Positions 59,485-64,000 of a stretch of DNA of 64,000 bases are shown here, piece after piece (positions within the stretch are counted from its first letter, which is position 1; each line of letters begins with the position of its first letter). The notes beneath the pieces were generated by a model that was given only the letters and a program-made list of their open reading frames with translations, did not search any database and was not told where the DNA came from. Made by a program: the position numbers and the translations under genes. The DNA comes from Halovulum sp039180525 (GTDB lineage Bacteria; Pseudomonadota; Alphaproteobacteria; Rhodobacterales; Rhodobacteraceae): contig JBCDDF010000001.1 of assembly GCA_039180525.1 (NCBI GenBank), forward strand, positions 113,563-177,562, read 5' to 3'.

Positions 59485-59724
59485 TTACACGTTGCGACCG
59501 AAGTCGTACCGATTAACGTCATGTTTCGCGCGTGCGCACTTAACAGGGCACATCAGGCGATAGATGACAACGCCGCATACCGCCATGATGACGGCCAGCG
59601 TCGCTGTATTCACCAATTCAGAGGATTGGTATCCAAACGGCGCATACACAAACTCGCCGACAAACTCGTTGGCCGCGGCCGAAGCCTTGGTCAAATCTTC
59701 CAGGATCTTCTCGGTGGAACTCAT
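59485..59724 (-). CDS. Small membrane protein, antisense in the sox operon
   Basis: A 79-residue protein of no recognised family. It has an acidic N-terminal helix (MSSTEKILEDLTKASAAANE), one hydrophobic segment (about residues 36-57, NTATLAVIMAVCGVVIY) and a basic Cys-bearing tail, RLMCPVKCARAKHDVNR. I chose ATG 59724 with GGGGGCG before it; a GTG at 59739 is in frame. It has its own promoter and terminator and lies opposite to soxB and soxD. Its codon use is less extreme than its neighbours. Confidence 0.7.
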   Translation of the reverse strand: MSSTEKILEDLTKASAAANEFVGEFVYAPFGYQSSELVNTATLAVIMAVCGVVIYRLMCPVKCARAKHDVNRYDFGRNV

Positions 59725-60098
59725 AACATTCGCCCCCACGAAACTGACTATTACTGGGTCAAGTATACGATGGTTAACACTACGTCACAACGGTTGGGAC
59801 CGTTGCGAGAGGTATCGGGGAAATTGGTAAAAGAAGCCTTTACCAAAGCCCGTCTCAGGCACTTTTTTTCATGCCTGCACATCGCGGAAGTAATTGATAT
59901 GCATTCCAAAATACGGCCATCGCGCGGCCACATTTCGGCCCGAACTGGGGCCGGTTCGACACCCGCGCGCTCGGCGTCTTCCTGCCGGGATGCGTGGTTT
60001 TTTGCACACATTGTTGATCCGTTAATGGTTTGGCGGGGTGCCGAAGCGATTTTTCGCGCAAGTGATTCGCGCCAAGCCGCCGGCTTCGGGGGCGCGCC
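59725..60098. other. 374-base non-coding gap before soxD
   Basis: Lower in GC than its surroundings. It holds the promoter of the small antisense gene (59762-59790), the hairpin TTGGTAAA/TTTACCAA at 59824-59846, and the hairpin CAGGCA/TGCCTG near 59857-59878 with a T run in its loop. I see no convincing gene; the few open frames continue soxB-frame shadows. Whether soxD is read through it from soxB is unclear. Confidence 0.6.
59762..59790 (-). promoter_or_regulatory. Promoter of the antisense small gene
   Basis: On the minus strand TTGTGA (59785-59790) and TATACT (59762-59767) are 17 bases apart, a good vegetative promoter match about 40 bases before the ATG at 59724. With the terminator at 59429-59468 it makes a complete small transcription unit. 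Confidence 0.65.
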
Positions 60099-60422
60099 GT
60101 GCTGATCCTTCACTGCCCCCATTGCGGCGTCGACGGCGAGGAGACGGAGTTCCACCCCGGGGGCGAGGCACATATCGCGCGCGCCGGCCCCGACAGCGCG
60201 CCGGCGGCGTTCCGGGACTATCTTTTCCAGCGCAAGAACCCGCGCGGCGTGCATTTCGAACGTTGGCGCCATGCCTATGGGTGCGGCAAGTGGTTCCACG
60301 CCGCGCGCTGCACCGAAACGCTGGAGGTCTTTGGCACCTATTCCGCACAGACCCTGGCCCCTCCCGAAGAGATCCTGGCCCGCATCCGCGCCCGCCGTCC
60401 GGGCTGGGAGCCCGCGCGATGA
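60099..60422 (+). CDS. soxD: Sarcosine oxidase delta subunit
   Basis: A 107-residue zinc-binding subunit: CPHCGVDGEETEF at the N-terminus and YGCGKWFHAARCTETLEV hold the Cys and His ligands. The start is GTG at 60099 (MLILHCPHCG). It overlaps soxA by four bases (ATGA). The unusually long gap to soxB is filled by the antisense gene and the non-coding stretch. Confidence 0.95.
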   Translation: MLILHCPHCGVDGEETEFHPGGEAHIARAGPDSAPAAFRDYLFQRKNPRGVHFERWRHAYGCGKWFHAARCTETLEVFGTYSAQTLAPPEEILARIRARRPGWEPAR

Positions 60423-63400
60423 GCCGCCGCGTCGCCGGGCAGGGCCGGCTTTTGGATCGCGACCGACCGCTGGCCTTCAGCTTCAACGGGCAGAAGCTGA
60501 GCGGTTTTGCCGGCGACACGCTCGCCTCTGCCCTGCTGGCCAACGGGCGCACGCTGATGGGCCGGTCATTCAAGTACCACCGCCCGCGCGGCGTGGTCGC
60601 AGCGGGCGTGGAGGAACCCAACGCGCTGATGACACTCGGCCGCGGCAACCGTATGGAGCCCAATCAGCGTGCCACCTGCGCGGAACTTTTCGACGGGTTG
60701 GAGGCGCGCAGCCAGAACCACTGGCCGAGCCTTGAGCGTGATGTCGGTGCCGTGAACGCCCGGCTCGCGCGGCTGCTGCCGGCGGGGTTCTACTACAAGA
60801 CATTCATCCACCCGCGCGCCGCCTGGAAACATCTGTTCGAACCGGTCATCCGCCAGTCGGCGGGGCTGGGCCCCGCGCCGGTGGCGGATGCGGCGGATCC
60901 GGACGATTACGACCACTTCTATCATCACACCGATGTGCTGGTGGTGGGCGGCGGTATCGCGGGCCTGACCGCCGCCCGGGCCGCGGCGGATGCGGGCGCA
61001 AAGGTGTTGCTTTTGGAACAGGCGCCCTACTGGGGCGGCCGCGCGCTGACCGATGGTCCAGAGATCGACGGCCAGGCGGCGCCGGACTGGATCGAGGCCC
61101 AGGTCGCCGCGCTCAGGGCGGCGGGGGCGCAGATCCGGCTGCGCAGCATGGCGGCGGGGGTCTATGACCATGGCTACGTGTTGGCCTATGAACGGCTGGG
61201 GGATCATGCGCCCGGCGTGCCGGGCCCGCGCCACCGGCTGTGGCGCATCCGCGCCCGGCGCATCGTGACCGCGACCGGCGCCATCGAACGCCCGCTGGCC
61301 TTTGCGGGCAATGACCTGCCGGGGGTGATGCTGGCCGGCGCGGTGCGCGACTATCTGGCGCTTTACGGCGTCGCGGCCGGGGACCGGACGGTGGTTGTCA
61401 CCAACAATGACGACGCTTATCGCACCGCGCTGGATCTGAACGCAGCGGGCTTGCGCGTCCGCGCGGTGCTGGATGCCCGGCCCGAGGCCACCGGCCCGCT
61501 GGCCGCGGCGGCGCGCGACAGCGGCATCGAGGTCATGCCCAATGCCGCCATCGCGCAGGTGCACGGGCACGGGTCCGTATCGGCGGTGGAGGTCGTGGCG
61601 GCGGACGGCTCGGGCGCGCTGCGGCGGCTGAATTGCGATACGGTGGCGATGTCCGGCGGTTGGTCGCCGGTGGTGCATCTGTGGTCCTATTGCGGTGGCA
61701 AGCTCACCTGGGATGACGCCCAGGCGCTGTTCCGCCCCGACCCGGACCGCCCGCCGACCGACCAGGACGGTGCGGGTTTCGTGCTGCCTGCGGGCACCGC
61801 CAATGGCGCGTTGGACACCGCCGCGGCGCTGCAAGACGCCTGGGCGCAGGGCGCCGCGGCGGCGGAGGCCTGCGGCCACAAAGGCACCGGCACCGCCCCC
61901 AGCGCCGCGCCGGAAGACGCCGCCGCGATCGCCCCGGTCTGGGTCATGCCGGCGCAGGCCGACAGAAAGACCCGCGCCAAGGCGTTCCTGGATTTCCAGA
62001 ACGACGTGAAAGTGTCGGATGTGGACCTGGCCGCGCGCGAGGGGTTCGAAAGCGTCGAACACGCCAAGCGCTATACCACACTGGGCATGGCGACCGATCA
62101 GGGAAAGCTGAGCAATATCAACGGTCTGGCGGTCTTGTCGGATGCGCTGGGTCAGGCGATCCCGCAAACCGGCACCACGACCTTCCGCCCGCCCTATACG
62201 CCGATCTCGCTGGGCGCCATCGCGGGGTCGGCCAAGGGCCCGCTGTTCAAGGCCACGCGCAAGACGCCCATCGACGGCTGGCTTGAGAACAACGGCGCCC
62301 ATTGGGAACCGGTCGGCGACTGGCGCCGGCCCTATGCGCTGCGGCAACCCGGCGAAAGCATCGCGCAGGCGGTCACGCGCGAGATCGTGAACACACGCAA
62401 CAAGGTCGGGCTGCTGGACGCCTCGACCCTGGGCAAGATCCTGGTGCAGGGGCCCGATGCCGCCGCATTCCTCGACCGGATCTACACCAACATGATGTCG
62501 ACGCTGAAGCCGGGCCGCTGCCGCTATGGGCTGATGTGCACCGAAAACGGCTTTCTGTTCGACGATGGCGTGGTGGTGCGGCTCAGCGAGGATGCGTATC
62601 TATGCCATACAACGTCCGGCGGGTCAGACCGGGTGCACGCCTGGATGGAGGAGTGGCTGCAGACCGAATGGTGGGATCTGCAGGTCTTCACCGCCAATCT
62701 GACCGAACAATATGCCCAGATCGCCGTGGTCGGACCGAAGGCGCGCACGGTGCTGGAACGCCTGGGCGGCATGGATGTGAGCCGCGAGACGCTGAGGTTC
62801 ATGGATTTCGCCGAGGGCCGGCTGGCACAGATCCCGGCGCGGGTGTTCCGGATCTCTTTCTCGGGCGAACTGAGCTATGAGATCGCCGTGCCCGCCGGCC
62901 AGGGCCTGGCATTCTGGGAGGCGTGTCTGGCCGCCGGCCGCGATCTGGGCATTCAGCCCTATGGCACCGAGGCGCTGCATGTGATGCGGGCCGAAAAGGG
63001 GTTCATTATGATCGGCGACGAAACCGACGGCACGGTAACGCCGCACGATCTGAACCTGGGCTGGGCGGTCAGCAAGAAGAAGGACGATTTCCTGGGCAAA
63101 CGCGCGCTGGCGCGGCCGTTTCTGACCGCGCCGGACCGCAAGCAGTTGGTCGGGCTGGAGACGCTGGAGCCGCGCACCGTGCTGCCCGATGGCGCGCATG
63201 CGGTGGAGGGCGCGAAGAACGTGGATGGAACGGCGCATACCATCGGGCATGTCACGTCGACCTATTTTTCGCCGACGCTGGGCCGGTCGGTTGCAATGGC
63301 GCTGATCAGGGGCGGTTTCGAACGGATGGGCCAGGTGCTGGACTTTCCCGTCGACCGCGGCGTGACGATCCGCGCCCGCGTCGTGGACCCGGTATTCTAC

Positions 63401-63430
63401 GACAAGGAAGGGGCGCGGCAGGATGTCTGA
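60419..63430 (+). CDS. soxA: Sarcosine oxidase alpha subunit
   Basis: A 1003-residue subunit with a 2Fe-2S-like N-terminal domain (FSFNGQKLSGFAGDTLASAL, GRSFKYHRPRG), a FAD/NAD-binding domain beginning at DVLVVGGGIAGLTAARAA, and, from about residue 620, a folate-binding aminomethyltransferase (GcvT-like) domain with GLLDASTLGKILVQGPDA and LMCTENGFLFDDGVVVRL. It passes the methyl group to tetrahydrofolate. It starts by overlap with soxD and overlaps soxG by eight bases. Confidence 0.96.
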   Translation: MSRRVAGQGRLLDRDRPLAFSFNGQKLSGFAGDTLASALLANGRTLMGRSFKYHRPRGVVAAGVEEPNALMTLGRGNRMEPNQRATCAELFDGLEARSQNHWPSLERDVGAVNARLARLLPAGFYYKTFIHPRAAWKHLFEPVIRQSAGLGPAPVADAADPDDYDHFYHHTDVLVVGGGIAGLTAARAAADAGAKVLLLEQAPYWGGRALTDGPEIDGQAAPDWIEAQVAALRAAGAQIRLRSMAAGVYDHGYVLAYERLGDHAPGVPGPRHRLWRIRARRIVTATGAIERPLAFAGNDLPGVMLAGAVRDYLALYGVAAGDRTVVVTNNDDAYRTALDLNAAGLRVRAVLDARPEATGPLAAAARDSGIEVMPNAAIAQVHGHGSVSAVEVVAADGSGALRRLNCDTVAMSGGWSPVVHLWSYCGGKLTWDDAQALFRPDPDRPPTDQDGAGFVLPAGTANGALDTAAALQDAWAQGAAAAEACGHKGTGTAPSAAPEDAAAIAPVWVMPAQADRKTRAKAFLDFQNDVKVSDVDLAAREGFESVEHAKRYTTLGMATDQGKLSNINGLAVLSDALGQAIPQTGTTTFRPPYTPISLGAIAGSAKGPLFKATRKTPIDGWLENNGAHWEPVGDWRRPYALRQPGESIAQAVTREIVNTRNKVGLLDASTLGKILVQGPDAAAFLDRIYTNMMSTLKPGRCRYGLMCTENGFLFDDGVVVRLSEDAYLCHTTSGGSDRVHAWMEEWLQTEWWDLQVFTANLTEQYAQIAVVGPKARTVLERLGGMDVSRETLRFMDFAEGRLAQIPARVFRISFSGELSYEIAVPAGQGLAFWEACLAAGRDLGIQPYGTEALHVMRAEKGFIMIGDETDGTVTPHDLNLGWAVSKKKDDFLGKRALARPFLTAPDRKQLVGLETLEPRTVLPDGAHAVEGAKNVDGTAHTIGHVTSTYFSPTLGRSVAMALIRGGFERMGQVLDFPVDRGVTIRARVVDPVFYDKEGARQDV

Positions 63431-63944
63431 GACGGTGGAACGCCTGCCGCCGCGCGGGATGCTGACCCTGCGCGGGGATCTGACGGCGCTGGGCCGGGTG
63501 GCGACCGCGGTGACGGGGCTGGGCATGCCCGAAGCGCGGCGGATCCTCTTCGACGGCGAAAGGGCGGTGGCCTGGATGGCGCCGGATGAGGTGATGCTGA
63601 TGCTGCCGGTGCAAGAGGTGGCGGCGGCGTTGGAGACCGCGCGGGCGGGGCTCACAAAGGTGCCGCATCTGCTGGCCGACGTCTCGGATGCGCGGGTCGT
63701 GTTCCGTGTCGCGGGTCCGGGTGCGCGGGAGGTGCTGGCCAAGGGCATGCCGGTGGATCTGGCGCCCGATAGGTTCGCCGAGGGAGAGATCCGGCGCTCG
63801 CGTCTGGGCGAGGTCGCCGCGGCGGTCTGGGCCCGGGAAGGGGCGATAGAGGTGATGTGCTTCCGCTCCGTCGCCGATTTCGTGGAAGACTGGCTGCGCC
63901 ATGCGGCGCGGCGCGGCAGTCTGCCGGGGGTGCTGACCGTCTGA
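63423..63944 (+). CDS. soxG: Sarcosine oxidase gamma subunit
   Basis: A 173-residue GcvT-related small subunit: GEI-type residues are seen in RILFDGERAVAWMAPDEVML, AVWAREGAIEVMCFRSVADF and the conserved ending VEDWLRHAARRGSLPG. It completes the soxBDAG operon and is the last complete gene before the window ends at 64000. Confidence 0.93.
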   Translation: MSETVERLPPRGMLTLRGDLTALGRVATAVTGLGMPEARRILFDGERAVAWMAPDEVMLMLPVQEVAAALETARAGLTKVPHLLADVSDARVVFRVAGPGAREVLAKGMPVDLAPDRFAEGEIRRSRLGEVAAAVWAREGAIEVMCFRSVADFVEDWLRHAARRGSLPGVLTV

Positions 63945-64000
63945 GGCGCAACTGCGACGGCGCCGCGCCCGCGCCCGGCACGCGCCCCACCCGCGCCCGC

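Noticed and set aside
58396..60105. A 569-residue plus-strand open frame spanning soxB, the gap and the soxD start
   Set aside because: It is out of frame with soxB and has no domain; it only shows that the gap contains few stops in that frame.
1..64000. tRNA or rRNA genes
   Set aside because: I looked in the gaps for cloverleaf arms with TTC-A and anticodon loops and saw none that I could support; a dedicated scan could still find one.

Overview
The window is GC-rich, gene-dense chromosomal DNA. The gene content points to an alphaproteobacterium of the order Rhodobacterales: a complete Rhodobacter capsulatus-type gene transfer agent (GTA) structural cluster, a soxBDAG sarcosine oxidase operon, an fdxA-carD block and CcmI. 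I cannot name the species. Most of the window is well-known housekeeping and accessory content.

Layout. 1-3.3 kb (+): the 3' end of a helicase-like gene, an S4 RNA-binding protein, the ferredoxin fdxA and carD, the last behind a long, strongly folding leader and followed by a clear terminator. 3.4-12.4 kb (-): purF, cvpA, radA, two small membrane proteins (one PqiA-like), an MlaF/MlaE-type lipid ABC pair, alr and dnaB. A palindromic repeat family is scattered in the gaps of this block. 12.5-13.2 kb (+): a sulfotransferase-like gene. 13.4-14.7 kb (-): rplI, rpsR and rpsF with a promoter and leader hairpin. 14.8-20.0 kb (+): fabD, a small membrane protein, fabG, acpP, fabF and mltG, the fatty-acid elongation core plus a murein transglycosylase.

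20.0-35.3 kb (+) is the GTA: terminases, portal, protease, capsid, connector, tail and hub genes, the g15 megatron and a DUF2793 spike-like protein. The genes mostly overlap by a few bases. The cluster starts with a near-consensus promoter followed by a rho-independent terminator before g1, and has a second terminator-like hairpin after the capsid gene, which would fit antitermination control.

35.3-51.2 kb is an MFS transporter followed by a divergent carbohydrate/polyol island. The minus arm encodes a CUT1 ABC importer, a PfkB kinase and two unknown proteins. The plus arm encodes a SAF-domain oxidoreductase, an acetoin-dehydrogenase-like E1-alpha/E1-beta/E2 set, a SorC regulator, and IolG- and IolB-like enzymes. 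The combination looks like an inositol-related pathway that lacks iolD, iolE and an aldolase here; its substrate is unassigned.

51.2-55.7 kb holds a three-gene module with no obvious pathway: an adenylate cyclase-TPR protein, a vanadium haloperoxidase/PAP2-like protein, and a divergent intracellular subtilase. 56-57.8 kb (-): DUF1289, ruvX and ccmI. 58-63.9 kb (+): soxB, soxD, soxA and soxG, with an unrelated antisense small membrane-protein gene, carrying its own promoter and terminator, lodged between soxB and soxD.

The best candidates for something undescribed are the GTA leader attenuator, a two-hairpin repeat element found in the GTA cluster and again 34 kb away with a compensatory base change, the cyclase/haloperoxidase/subtilase module, the hybrid inositol/acetoin-type island, and the antisense gene in the sox operon. 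All functional statements are from reading sequence; no database search was possible.
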